The translations under genes and the position numbers were made by a program. Shown here one piece after another: positions 1-8,167 of a stretch of 64,000 nt of DNA (positions within the stretch are counted from its first letter, which is position 1; the number at the start of each line of letters is the position of its first letter). The stretch is from Oscillospiraceae bacterium (GTDB taxonomy: Bacteria; Bacillota; Clostridia; Oscillospirales; Acutalibacteraceae), in contig SVPC01000007.1 of assembly GCA_015066095.1 (NCBI GenBank), positions 1-64,000 of the forward strand, read 5' to 3'. The notes beneath the pieces were generated by a model. The model did not search any database and was not told where the DNA came from. It saw only the letters and a list, made by a program, of their open reading frames with translations.

Positions 1-9
1 GAAGTTATC

Positions 10-390
10 TTATGAAAAAAGAAAGCATCTAAAAATGCCATATGCAACGGCACTTTTAGATGTCGCTAAACTAATAACATTATTTTCTCCACCTTCTATA
101 ATCATTGGCACCGCATAGGTTGAAAAACGCACATTTTGGCTCATATCAAAATTATCAATTGACTTTATAAGTCCTATACACCCCACCTGAAACAGGTCAT
201 CAAGATTTTCTCCTCTGCCTGTAAAACGCTGTATTACACTTAATACCAAACGCAAATTACCATTTATTAAATCTTCACGTGCTTTCGTTTTACCATTCCT
301 TGCTTGTTTTAAAAGCTCCATTTTTTCGCTTTCTTTCAAAACCGGCAGTTTAGAAGTGTCCACTCCGCAAATCGAAACTTTATTATACAT
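10..390 (-). pseudogene. sigG: sigG 5' part, interrupted sporulation sigma factor
   Basis: A perfect ribosome binding site (GGAGGTG, 7 nt spacing) precedes an ATG at 390. Residues 1-98 match the N-terminus of RNA polymerase sigma-G, the late forespore sigma factor: the CGVDTSKLPVL start, NGNLRLVLSVIQRF (region 2.1) and DDLFQVGCIGLIKSIDNFD through TYAVPMII (regions 2.2-2.3). After PMII the family continues with GEIRRYLRD, but here the frame runs into an unrelated 28-residue tail (EGGENNVIS to FLFS) and stops. Regions 2.4, 3 and 4, which read the -10 and -35 elements, are absent, so the product cannot be a complete sigma factor (family length about 260 aa). The rest may lie beyond the window's left edge, separated by an inserted element as in sigK/skin, or it may be lost. 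Identification of the first part is firm. The cause of the break is unknown. Confidence 0.85.
26..62. repeat. Imperfect inverted repeat at the sigG break
   Basis: Two 14-bp arms (26-39 and 49-62, one mismatch) flank a 9-nt loop inside the foreign tail of the sigG fragment. On the minus strand the stem is followed by a T-rich tract (CTTTCTTTTTTC), so it could terminate the broken sigG transcript. It could also be a recombinase or transposase site at the end of an inserted element. The arms are AT-rich, so terminator strength is uncertain. Confidence 0.5.
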
Positions 391-501
391 ATAACAGCAC
401 CTCCGCAATACATTAAAAGTATTACCGTGAGATGCTGTTGTTACACTTAAAAAATATTTTTTGTTTCGACAAATTTCACTTGCATTTTCAAAAGCGACAA
501 T

Positions 502-538
502 AAAAAACACGGAAAAAGTATTTTTCACTTTTTCCGTG
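502..538 (-). terminator. Rho-independent terminator after metA
   Basis: A 12-bp perfect stem (508-519 with 527-538) is followed on the minus strand by six T residues. It lies between the metA stop and the sigG start and ends the operon that begins at the T-box. Confidence 0.85.
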
Positions 539-588
539 CTCTTATTTATAAACTCTTACCTTTTTAACAAATAAATATGATTTCTTCT

Positions 589-1509
589 TTATTTCTTAAT
601 CTCTTCAATATCATACGGTGTGGTCTGGTAAACAAAATAGTTTAGCCAGTTTGAATATAAAAGGTTTGCGTGGGCGCGCCAAGTAACCTTTGGCTCATTT
701 TTGGGGTTATCATCGGGGAAATAATTTACAGGAATTTTAATCGGTTTACCTGCATTTAAATCCCTAAAATACTCGGTTGCCAGAGTATTGGCATCATATT
801 CCGAATGACCGGTAATAAAAATCTGCTTACCCTTATCGGTAGCCATAGCATAAACACCGGCTTCTTTCGAGGTCGACAAAATTTTAAGTTCTTTACACTT
901 TTTTACATCCTCAATATCAATGGTGGTATGCCTTGAATGAGGCACCATAAACACATCATCAAAACCGCGGAACAATATAGGGTGGTTATAATCCACCGTG
1001 TGGGGGAAGATGCCAAACATCTTTTCATCCAAAGGCTTTTTATCAATGCCAAAGTGATAATAAAGACCTGCCTGTGCACCCCAACAAATGTGGAATGTAG
1101 AATGAACATGGGTTTTAGTCCACTCCATAATCTCGCACAATTCATCCCAATACTCCACTTCTTCAAACGGCATCTGTTCAACGGGAGCGCCTGTTATTAT
1201 CATACCGTCAAAAGTGCGGTCTTTGACATCGTCAAATGTTTTATAAAAAGCCAACATATGCTCTTGCGGAGTATTTTTTGACTGGTGACTTTTTGTGTGT
1301 ATTAGTTCAAGTTCTACCTGCAAAGGTGAGTTGCCGAGAAGACGAGATAACTGTGTTTCGGTTTCTATCTTTTTGGGCATAAGGTTTAGAAGAAGAATTT
1401 TTAAGGGACGGATATCCTGTGTTATGGCGCGTGTTTCGGTCATAACAAATATATTTTCATCTTCCAAAGTCTTAACCGCAGGTAAATCGTTAGGTATTCT
1501 TATGGGCAT
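589..1509 (-). CDS. metA: Homoserine O-acetyltransferase (MetA family)
   Basis: Activates homoserine for methionine synthesis in the cytoplasm. The 306-residue length and the [11 protein letters not shown] start are typical of the MetA family. The nucleophile Cys142 sits in HICWGAQAG. Residue 111 is Glu ([14 protein letters not shown]). In this family Glu111 goes with acetyl-CoA use and Gly111 with succinyl-CoA, so the product is predicted to be O-acetylhomoserine, although many databases call it a succinyltransferase. It is the last gene of the T-box operon, 20 bp after metY, whose enzyme uses exactly this product. The start ATG at 1509 is the family start, and the upstream ribosome binding site is weak. 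Confidence 0.95.
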   Translation of the reverse strand: MPIRIPNDLPAVKTLEDENIFVMTETRAITQDIRPLKILLLNLMPKKIETETQLSRLLGNSPLQVELELIHTKSHQSKNTPQEHMLAFYKTFDDVKDRTFDGMIITGAPVEQMPFEEVEYWDELCEIMEWTKTHVHSTFHICWGAQAGLYYHFGIDKKPLDEKMFGIFPHTVDYNHPILFRGFDDVFMVPHSRHTTIDIEDVKKCKELKILSTSKEAGVYAMATDKGKQIFITGHSEYDANTLATEYFRDLNAGKPIKIPVNYFPDDNPKNEPKVTWRAHANLLYSNWLNYFVYQTTPYDIEEIKK

Positions 1510-1529
1510 ATTACTATACCTATTCTTTC

Positions 1530-2813
1530 TTAAATTTTATCAAGCGCCTGTTTAATATCTGCAATAATATCGTCTGCTTCTTCTATACCGCAAGAAAAAC
1601 GAATAAGGTCAGGTGTAATACCTGCAGCCAAAAGTTCATCATCATTCATCTGACGGTGAGTAGCGTTTGCTGGATGCAAACAACAGGTACGGGCATCGGC
1701 AACATGGGTTGCAATAGCCGCCATTTTAAGCTCTTTCATAAAGGCTTCGGCCGCTTTACGACCGCCCTTAACACCAAAACTTACAACACCGCAACCACCG
1801 TTTGGCATATACTTTGTTGCAAGGTCGTAGTTACTGTCGCCCTCTAAATGAGGGAAGCGTACCCAAGCAATTCTGTCGTCACTTTTGAGGAATTTAGCAA
1901 CTGCCAAACCGTTTTCACAATGCTTCTTTATACGAAGATGCAAACTTTCAAGACCTAAGTTTAAAACATACGCGGTCTGAGCCGATTGGCAACAACCAAA
2001 GTCACGCATTAACTGTGCGGTAGCCTTAGTAATATAAGCACCGGCAAGACCGAAACGCTCAGTATAAGTAACACCGTGATAACTTTCATCGGGTGTACAA
2101 AGACCGGGGTATTTTTCGGGGTATTTTGTCCAGTCAAACTTGCCCGAATCAACAATACAACCACCTACTGCACTGCCGTGACCATCCATATACTTGGTGG
2201 TAGAGTGAATTACAATATCTGCACCCCACTCAAACGGGCGACAGTTAACAGGTGTTGCAAATGTATTATCCATAATAAGCGGTACACCGTGGCTGTGAGC
2301 GGCATTTGCAAAGCGCTCAATATCCAAAACATTTAAAGCAGGGTTAGCAATAGTTTCCCCGAAAACGGCTTTTGTATTCTCTTTGAATGCGGCGTTCAGT
2401 TCTTCATCCGAACAGTCAGGAGAAACAAAAGTGAATTCTATACCCATACGCTTTAAAGTAACAGCAAAAAGGTTATAAGTACCGCCGTATATAGCAGAAG
2501 ATGCCACAATATGGTCACCGCAACCTGCTATGTTAAAGATTGAGAAGAAAGATGCCGCCTGACCGGAAGAAGTAAGCATAGCGGCAGTACCGCCCTCCAT
2601 CTCACATATTTTAGCGGCAACCAAATCGCAAGTAGGGTTTTGAAGACGGGCATAAAAATAACCCGAAGCCTCCAAATCAAAAAGTTTACCCATATCTTCA
2701 CTTGTATTATATTTATAAGTTGTACTTTGATAAATAGGAACCTGACGCGGTTCACCATTTTTGGGCTGATAACCACCCTGAACACATTTTGTGCCAATTT
2801 TAGTATTTTTCAT
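1530..2813 (-). CDS. metY: O-acetylhomoserine sulfhydrylase (MetY)
   Basis: A PLP enzyme of the Cys/Met metabolism family that converts O-acetylhomoserine plus sulfide to homocysteine. Its 427 residues show the family pattern: [11 protein letters not shown] near residue 26, TSSGQAA near 82, and the PLP lysine K207 in [12 protein letters not shown]. The ATG at 2813 is chosen because GGAG lies 7 nt upstream. The frame stays open a little further, but that would overlap the preceding gene without a ribosome binding site. The product of this reaction feeds methionine synthase. Together with metA it makes a direct-sulfhydrylation pathway. The gene starts 4 bp after the amidohydrolase stop, so translation is probably coupled. 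Confidence 0.95.
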   Translation of the reverse strand: MKNTKIGTKCVQGGYQPKNGEPRQVPIYQSTTYKYNTSEDMGKLFDLEASGYFYARLQNPTCDLVAAKICEMEGGTAAMLTSSGQAASFFSIFNIAGCGDHIVASSAIYGGTYNLFAVTLKRMGIEFTFVSPDCSDEELNAAFKENTKAVFGETIANPALNVLDIERFANAAHSHGVPLIMDNTFATPVNCRPFEWGADIVIHSTTKYMDGHGSAVGGCIVDSGKFDWTKYPEKYPGLCTPDESYHGVTYTERFGLAGAYITKATAQLMRDFGCCQSAQTAYVLNLGLESLHLRIKKHCENGLAVAKFLKSDDRIAWVRFPHLEGDSNYDLATKYMPNGGCGVVSFGVKGGRKAAEAFMKELKMAAIATHVADARTCCLHPANATHRQMNDDELLAAGITPDLIRFSCGIEEADDIIADIKQALDKI

Positions 2814-2817
2814 ATCA

Positions 2818-3624
2818 TTACTCCAAACCAAATAATTTTTTTGCGTTCATATTAAGTATACTACAAATTTCGTTTTCGTCAAGTGATAGGCTTAAAAAAT
2901 ATTCAATTTCTGCCGAAGGCGACCACATTGGATAGTCAGTGCCAAACAAAACCTTATCTGCGCCGTAAGCCTTTATATATTTCTCTGCCTTTTCAGGACC
3001 GATAAAAGAGAAACATGAAGAGCAATCAACATAAAAATTCGGTATATCCAAATATGTTTCTACTGCTTTTTCCCACACCGACCAACCGCCTAAATGTGCG
3101 CCAATTACAGTAAGAAAAGGATATGCCTTCAAAACAGGCATCATTCTGTTGGGGTTGGAATAGTCGTAACGGTGGTCTCCCGTATGCATTAAAATAGGAA
3201 GCTTTTTTTCTTGGCAAAGCTCATATATTTTAAGACACTTCCCATCGTCAATTTTAAATGCCTGAATATCGGGATGAAGCTTTACTCCCTTAAGACCCAA
3301 TTCCAAAAGATGCTCCACATCACCCTTTATATCCTCACTTTCGGGATGGAGTGTGCCAAGACCTGTCATAAGACCATTTGATGACTCTACTTCGCGGTGT
3401 ATAAACTCATTTATACTCTTAACCTGATGCGGTATTGTTGCTACCGATTGCACAATGAAATGGTCTATACCTGCTTCTTTACCCCGGGCTACAAGGTCAG
3501 TGGTTGTACCCTTTCCCGCCGCATTTAAACCATAAAAATTATCGGTACCCGCCACAGCCTTTGCGGCAATTTTTTCAGGATAAATATGACAATGTGCGTC
3601 TATTGTATAAATATTGTTTATCAT
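2818..3624 (-). CDS. Amidohydrolase-family metal-dependent hydrolase
   Basis: A 268-residue TIM-barrel hydrolase of the amidohydrolase 2 type. The N-terminal metal site IDAHCHIYPEK (residues 8-18) is clear. Further family motifs are KLHPD near 117, the LMHTGDH strand, the GAHLGG strand and FGTDYPMW near 230, where Asp is the conserved catalytic or metal residue. Related enzymes include decarboxylases and lactonases, and the substrate cannot be read from the sequence. Its ATG overlaps the stop of the upstream fusion gene (ATGA). This tight coupling suggests that it acts on a product or precursor of the acyl-CoA synthetase fusion, which is an inference only. Confidence 0.85.
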   Translation of the reverse strand: MINNIYTIDAHCHIYPEKIAAKAVAGTDNFYGLNAAGKGTTTDLVARGKEAGIDHFIVQSVATIPHQVKSINEFIHREVESSNGLMTGLGTLHPESEDIKGDVEHLLELGLKGVKLHPDIQAFKIDDGKCLKIYELCQEKKLPILMHTGDHRYDYSNPNRMMPVLKAYPFLTVIGAHLGGWSVWEKAVETYLDIPNFYVDCSSCFSFIGPEKAEKYIKAYGADKVLFGTDYPMWSPSAEIEYFLSLSLDENEICSILNMNAKKLFGLE

Positions 3625-6110
3625 AATCCCAATCTCTTTGCGGCATCTTCGCGCATTTTATATTTAAGAATTTTACCTGCGGCGTTCATCGGGAAAGAAT
3701 CTACAAACTCGATATAACGCGGAACCTTGTGACGTGCCATATGGTCTGCTATGTACTGGCGCATTTCTTCTTCGGTCATACTTTCACCCTTTTTAAGGAT
3801 GATACAAGCCATAATTTCTTCGCCATAGGTTTTGTCGGGCACACCTATAACCTGTACGTCGCTTACCTTGTCGCAAGTGTAAATAAATTCTTCAATTTCT
3901 TTAGGATAAATATTTTCACCGCCGCGAATAATCATATCCTTTAAGCGTCCTGTAATACGGTAGTTGCCGTCATCATCACGACAAGCCAAGTCACCGGTAT
4001 GAAGCCAACCGTCTTTATCAATTGCTTCTGCGGTGGCTTTAGGCATTTTGTAGTACCCTTTCATTATATTATAACCGCGGGCTACAAATTCGCCATTTAC
4101 ACCATTAGGACAGTCAAGCCCTGTTTCGGGGTCTACAATCTTACACTCTACATTAGCAAAAGCACTGCCAACAGTTTCGGTACGGACTATGAGAGAATCG
4201 TAATATCTACTCATTGTACATCCTGGTGCTGCTTCGGTCTGACCGTAAACCGAAACGATTTCTTTCATATTCATATTATCAGGTTCGGTAGCCTTTTTCA
4301 TAAGGTCGGCAGGACAGTTTGCACCCGCCATAATTCCCACACGCATATGAGAAAAGTCAGTCTTTTTAAAATCTGGGTGGTTCATCATTGCGATAAACAT
4401 TGTAGGCACACCGTTAAATGCGGTAATCTTTTCGTTATGAACACACGAAAGTGATGATTTTGCCGAGAAATAAGGCATCGGACACATAGTAGCACCGTGT
4501 GTCATTGACGAAGTCATAGAAAGTACCATGCCAAAACAATGGAACATAGGTACTTGTATCATCATACGGTCGGCGGTGGAAAGTTCCATCTGGTCACCGA
4601 TGAATTTACCGTTATTCACAACATTATAGTGGGTAAGCATAACACCTTTTGGGAAGCCTGTTGTACCCGATGTATACTGCATATTACAAACATCATCTTT
4701 ATCGACAGCCGCCGCCATACGATAAACCTCTGAAACAGGTACTTCGCCCGAAAGTTCTATAGCATCTTCCCAAGTAAGGCAACCGTTTTGCTTAAAGCCC
4801 ACAGTAATAACATTACGCAAGAAAGGCAAACGCTTACTGTGAAGCGGTGAGCCCACCTTAGTATTTTGAAGTTCGGGGCAAAGCTCGGCAATAATCTGAC
4901 CATAATGACAGTCCTTTGCACCCTCGGTCATAATTAAAGTATGGGTATCTGACTGACGCAAAAGATACTCAATTTCGTGGATTTTATAAGCGGTATTTAC
5001 AGTAACCAACACTGCGCCCAATTTAACTGTAGCCCAGAATGCTATATACCATTGCGGAACATTGGAAGCCCAAACCGCAACGTGACTGCCTGCCTTTACG
5101 CCAAGCGCTATAAGAGAACGGGCAAAGGTATCTACATCATCGCGGAATTCGCTGTATGTTCTTGTATAATCAAGTGTTGTATACTTGAATGCATATTGGT
5201 CGGGGAATTCCTCTACCATACGGTCAAGTACTTGGGAAAATGTGCAATCAATAAGGCGGTCTTTTTCCCAAACATATCTGCCTGTATGTGCGCGGTTATA
5301 GTAAAGCGAATCACTTTTAGATGTGTCGCCAAACTGCTTCATAAAGTTTACGAAATGGGAGAAAATTATCTCCATATCGTCAAGTTCTTTGCACCATTCG
5401 GGTGTCCATTCGAGCGCTACAAAACCGTCGAAATTAACCGAGCGAAGACCGAGCATCATTTCCCCTATCGGCAATTCACCTTCACCGATAAGACAAAATT
5501 CGTCACCCTCTGCGGTTTTGAGTGCATCTTTAATATGAACATGCTTAACATAAGCGCCCAAATTTTTAATAGTGGTTTCAGCATCCTCACCTGCGATAAA
5601 ATAGGTGGCGTACATATCCCACAAAGCCGCCAAATTATCGTGCGCAAAACTGTCAAGCAATTCGCAAAGTTTTTTTGTATCGGCAAAAATGCCTGATGTT
5701 TCGGCAAGAATAACAATACCGTTTTCTTCCGCTTTGGGTAGAACTTTTGCTATGATTTGACGCACAAAATCATAGTTTTCTTCACCGTAAGCCTTAACCC
5801 TTACATAAGGAATATGTAAATTAGAAGCGATTTCAATACATTTTTCGATTTCACTTATAATTTCTTTCTCACTTGAAGTATCTGCCAAATTGCAAATGGT
5901 ATCAATGCAAGGAATAGACAACTTTTTTTCATAAAGTTTCCTTACCGTCTTTGCAGCAGTATAATCGTGAAACGCACCATCTTTATCAGTGAAAAGGCGG
6001 TTATGAATATTATGTAATTCTATACCTTGAAACTTTAAATCTTTTGCAATTTTACAAAAATCATCAAAAGTGCTGTTATGCCAACCTTTTGTAGAAAAAG
6101 CCAGTTTCAT
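3621..6110 (-). CDS. Sugar-isomerase TIM barrel fused to AMP-forming acyl-CoA synthetase
   Basis: An 829-residue two-domain protein. Residues 1-265 are a xylose-isomerase-like (AP endonuclease 2) TIM barrel with the usual metal-binding set: E near 137 (ILAETSG), D165 (LWDMYAT), H192 (KHVHIKD) and E234 (ALEWTPEW). Residues 285-829 are a complete ANL-family acyl/aryl-CoA synthetase: P-loop YTSGTTGFPKG (479-489), VYGQTEAAPG near 621, HTGDLACRDDDG near 704, the hinge GRLKDMIIRGGENIYP (721-736) and catalytic Lys in AAGKILKYK near 813. The ATG overlaps the stop of the LeuA-like gene (TAATG) behind a GAGGAGG site, so the fusion is genuine at sequence level with no frameshift. Both halves look catalytically competent. 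The natural substrate is unknown. Confidence 0.9.
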   Translation of the reverse strand: MKLAFSTKGWHNSTFDDFCKIAKDLKFQGIELHNIHNRLFTDKDGAFHDYTAAKTVRKLYEKKLSIPCIDTICNLADTSSEKEIISEIEKCIEIASNLHIPYVRVKAYGEENYDFVRQIIAKVLPKAEENGIVILAETSGIFADTKKLCELLDSFAHDNLAALWDMYATYFIAGEDAETTIKNLGAYVKHVHIKDALKTAEGDEFCLIGEGELPIGEMMLGLRSVNFDGFVALEWTPEWCKELDDMEIIFSHFVNFMKQFGDTSKSDSLYYNRAHTGRYVWEKDRLIDCTFSQVLDRMVEEFPDQYAFKYTTLDYTRTYSEFRDDVDTFARSLIALGVKAGSHVAVWASNVPQWYIAFWATVKLGAVLVTVNTAYKIHEIEYLLRQSDTHTLIMTEGAKDCHYGQIIAELCPELQNTKVGSPLHSKRLPFLRNVITVGFKQNGCLTWEDAIELSGEVPVSEVYRMAAAVDKDDVCNMQYTSGTTGFPKGVMLTHYNVVNNGKFIGDQMELSTADRMMIQVPMFHCFGMVLSMTSSMTHGATMCPMPYFSAKSSLSCVHNEKITAFNGVPTMFIAMMNHPDFKKTDFSHMRVGIMAGANCPADLMKKATEPDNMNMKEIVSVYGQTEAAPGCTMSRYYDSLIVRTETVGSAFANVECKIVDPETGLDCPNGVNGEFVARGYNIMKGYYKMPKATAEAIDKDGWLHTGDLACRDDDGNYRITGRLKDMIIRGGENIYPKEIEEFIYTCDKVSDVQVIGVPDKTYGEEIMACIILKKGESMTEEEMRQYIADHMARHKVPRYIEFVDSFPMNAAGKILKYKMREDAAKRLGL

Positions 6111-7480
6111 TAGTTAGCCTCCTCGTAAACAATCTTGTTTACTGCATTTATATAAGCCTTAATAGATGCGGCAATAATATCGGTCGAAATACCATTACCT
6201 GAATAAAGTTTGCCATCTTGTCTTAATTTTACAACAGCGTTACCCATAGCACCCTTACCCTCGGTAACCGACTGAATTTGAAAATCATCCAACTCATAGT
6301 GGCAACCGATAATTTGTTCAATAGCGTGGAAAGCAGCATCAATAGGGCCATCACCTGTGCTAATACCCTGTAAACTTGCACCATCTTTTTCAAGTGTTAT
6401 TTGAGCAGATGATGTGATAATATTACCGCTATTTACAACATAATTTACAAGTTTATATGTAGGTTCTACCTGCAACGCAACACTTGCAACCACAGCATCA
6501 AGTTCTTTGGCGGTAATGCGCTTTTTAGCGGCAACACGCAAAAATTCATCATAAACCTTTGCGCCGTCTTCTGTGCTTAAATCGTATCCCAACAACGAAA
6601 CCGCTTTCAAAACAGTTTCCTTATCATCATTAGCATCTAAAACAAAGCTTTCTTCCTGTGATTCAGAAATACCGATTGCGGTTTTTTGCTCTTTTGTATT
6701 ATCGTTAACCCAACCGATTTGCTTTATAATACGAGTGAGTTCGGTGAATTTAAGTGTTGATTCAAAACCATAGTTATTCCCACAATTTTTAAGGATTCCA
6801 GCAAAAGTTTCAAGCGAGGTGATGCTTCCGCCCACCGCGGTTTTAACTGTATTTACACCCTTTTGAACGGCAGTAACAGCACAAGCACAAGCCAAACCGT
6901 TACTGTCTTCACATATCACGCCAATATCTCCGTCACACTTAAACTCATCAACAAAGCCGCCAAATCCGTCAGGCATCATTTCAGCAGTAGCATCGCCGAA
7001 TGTGATAAGATTAGCACCCGATTGTTTAGCAATCTCAACCGCTTCTTTTAAAAATTCGGCTTCTGCTCTTGTAGCATCCATAGCGCAAAATTCAACATCG
7101 TCACATTTTTGCTTTGCATAAGAAACCACATCTTTAATGTGTTCAAGCATTTTTGGAGCCTTGATGTGCATTGAATATTCCATACCCACACAAGAAACGG
7201 GTACTTCCAGTCTGATTCGCGGATTTTTAGCAGTATTAAGAGCTAAAACCGCTTTTTCTACATCACTCTTTGTAACAACCGCAACCGAAATAATCCCCGA
7301 TTTAACAAATGAAGCAATTGTGCGGATAAGTAAAGCGTCTGCTTTATCATTTTCTATTTTAGGTAGTTCAACAGCGTTTACGCCTAATTTTTCAAGTTGA
7401 CGCGCAATCTCAATTTTTTCCTTAAAACCGAGAATAGCACTCTGACGACATAACGTTCTGTCTGCAATTTTAATTTTCAT
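6110..7480 (-). CDS. 2-isopropylmalate synthase-like protein with degenerate active site
   Basis: 456 residues with the LeuA architecture: an N-terminal HMGL-type TIM barrel (1-255), a linker, and a C-terminal LeuA allosteric dimer domain (340-456) with TGDGPIDAAFHAIEQIIG and DIIAASIKAYINAVNK intact. The catalytic barrel is not normal. The family motif TLRDGEQ, whose Asp binds the metal, reads TLCRQSA (9-15). The metal-binding HCHND reads ICEDS (189-193), so both His are gone. The NGIGERAGN loop is also lost. It is therefore unlikely to be a standard isopropylmalate synthase, and may have a new activity or a sensing role. The start at 7480 is chosen for its fit to the family and an AGTAGG site. 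The gene sits directly under a leucine T-box. Confidence 0.8.
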   Translation of the reverse strand: MKIKIADRTLCRQSAILGFKEKIEIARQLEKLGVNAVELPKIENDKADALLIRTIASFVKSGIISVAVVTKSDVEKAVLALNTAKNPRIRLEVPVSCVGMEYSMHIKAPKMLEHIKDVVSYAKQKCDDVEFCAMDATRAEAEFLKEAVEIAKQSGANLITFGDATAEMMPDGFGGFVDEFKCDGDIGVICEDSNGLACACAVTAVQKGVNTVKTAVGGSITSLETFAGILKNCGNNYGFESTLKFTELTRIIKQIGWVNDNTKEQKTAIGISESQEESFVLDANDDKETVLKAVSLLGYDLSTEDGAKVYDEFLRVAAKKRITAKELDAVVASVALQVEPTYKLVNYVVNSGNIITSSAQITLEKDGASLQGISTGDGPIDAAFHAIEQIIGCHYELDDFQIQSVTEGKGAMGNAVVKLRQDGKLYSGNGISTDIIAASIKAYINAVNKIVYEEAN

Positions 7481-7502
7481 AAAAATACCTACTTTCTTCA
7501 TT

Positions 7503-7768
7503 AAAAAATCCCTGAGAATGTAAAACACTCTCAGGGACGAATAGTTTATTCGCGGTACCACCCTGTTTACCATAAAAACGGTCACTCATTAAGGCTCTGA
7601 CAAGCCCTGCGCCATGATAACGGTGCGTGCCGTAGCAACTTACTTTATTTCAGCCACTCTGCTCAGGAATGAGACTTGTTTTAACCTTAGTGTACCGCAC
7701 TTGCACCAAACGGCGGCTCTCTGAACACCGAAATTAAACAATAATTCCGTCAACGCATTTAACATTTT
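7503..7768 (-). promoter_or_regulatory. T-box riboswitch, leucine type (specifier CTC)
   Basis: A tRNA-sensing leader upstream of the LeuA-like gene. On the minus strand it contains the AGAGAG motif of stem I, the distal loop GTTTGGTGCAAG, and the specifier CTC at 7673-7671 next to TTCC, which pairs with GGAA at the stem base. The hallmark T-box AGGGTGGTACCGCG is at 7564-7551. A terminator stem (7536-7510) and T-run follow. CTC is a leucine codon, so uncharged tRNA-Leu should allow readthrough into the whole five-gene operon down to metA. The specifier assignment rests on manual alignment to the leader pattern. Confidence 0.93.
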
Positions 7769-7773
7769 TAAAA

Positions 7774-7802
7774 ATTATACCACTAACAGCCTATATTGTC
7801 AA
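7774..7802 (-). promoter_or_regulatory. Sigma-A promoter of the T-box operon
   Basis: A perfect consensus promoter: TTGACA at 7802-7797, a 17-bp spacer, and TATAAT at 7779-7774. It directs transcription leftwards into the T-box leader. Confidence 0.92.
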
Positions 7803-7806
7803 GCAT

Positions 7807-8061
7807 TTATTCTATATTTTCACCTATTTCGGTAAGTCTTTCAATGCATTTTTTACACACTGTATGGCCTCCAAATTCCGCGCTTGGTCCAAGGCTTCCG
7901 CAAAACATACAGGTTGGCTCATATTTTTTGAGAACTATCTCTCCGTCACGCAAGAAAATTTCAAAACTGTCTTTTTCGTTCTCAACCTTTAATTGGTCCC
8001 TATACTCTTTCGGTATTACTACTCTGCCCATTCTGTCTATTGCACGAACTATACCATCCAT
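7807..8061 (-). CDS. AbrB/SpoVT-type transcription regulator with zinc-binding tail
   Basis: An 84-residue protein. Residues 1-48 form an AbrB swapped-hairpin DNA-binding domain (DGIVRAIDRMGRVVIPKEYR), typical of transition-state regulators such as AbrB and SpoVT. The tail carries two CxxC pairs (C51/C54 and C69/C72), a probable small zinc site. The start ATG at 8061 is 9 nt from GGAGG. The ATG at 8067 is too close. It has its own promoter and sits back to back with the T-box operon promoter, which lies just beyond its stop. It probably acts as a homodimer or tetramer on AT-rich DNA. Its targets are unknown, though the phased A-tracts upstream could be an autoregulatory site. Confidence 0.88.
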   Translation of the reverse strand: MDGIVRAIDRMGRVVIPKEYRDQLKVENEKDSFEIFLRDGEIVLKKYEPTCMFCGSLGPSAEFGGHTVCKKCIERLTEIGENIE

Positions 8062-8090
8062 AACCATAACCCTCCGTACTTTATACACGA

Positions 8091-8119
8091 ATTATAACAC
8101 TTATAATTTAAATTTTCAA
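8091..8119 (-). promoter_or_regulatory. Promoter of the AbrB-like gene
   Basis: TTGAAA at 8119-8114 and TATAAT at 8096-8091 with a 17-bp spacer on the minus strand, about 30 bp upstream of the start codon. Confidence 0.8.
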
Positions 8120-8120
8120 C

Positions 8121-8160
8121 CACTTTTTGACATTTTTTGACGCTTTTTTACGCTTTTTGA
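8121..8160. repeat. Four 10-bp phased A-tract repeats upstream of the AbrB-like promoter
   Basis: Four consecutive decamers (minus strand TCAAAAAGCG, TAAAAAAGCG, TCAAAAAATG, TCAAAAAGTG, read from 8160 down to 8121) directly abut the -35 box. The 10-bp period puts the A-tracts on one face of the helix, which is expected to bend DNA, act as an UP-like element, or form an AbrB-type binding site. Confidence 0.75.
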
Positions 8161-8167
8161 ATAAATA

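Noticed and set aside
4977-5696. 239-codon plus-strand frame
   Set aside because: Entirely antisense to the isomerase/acyl-CoA synthetase fusion, with no start signal.
7481-7585. N-terminal extension of the LeuA-like protein upstream of 7480
   Set aside because: The extension would translate the T-box terminator and antiterminator region. It has no homology to the family.
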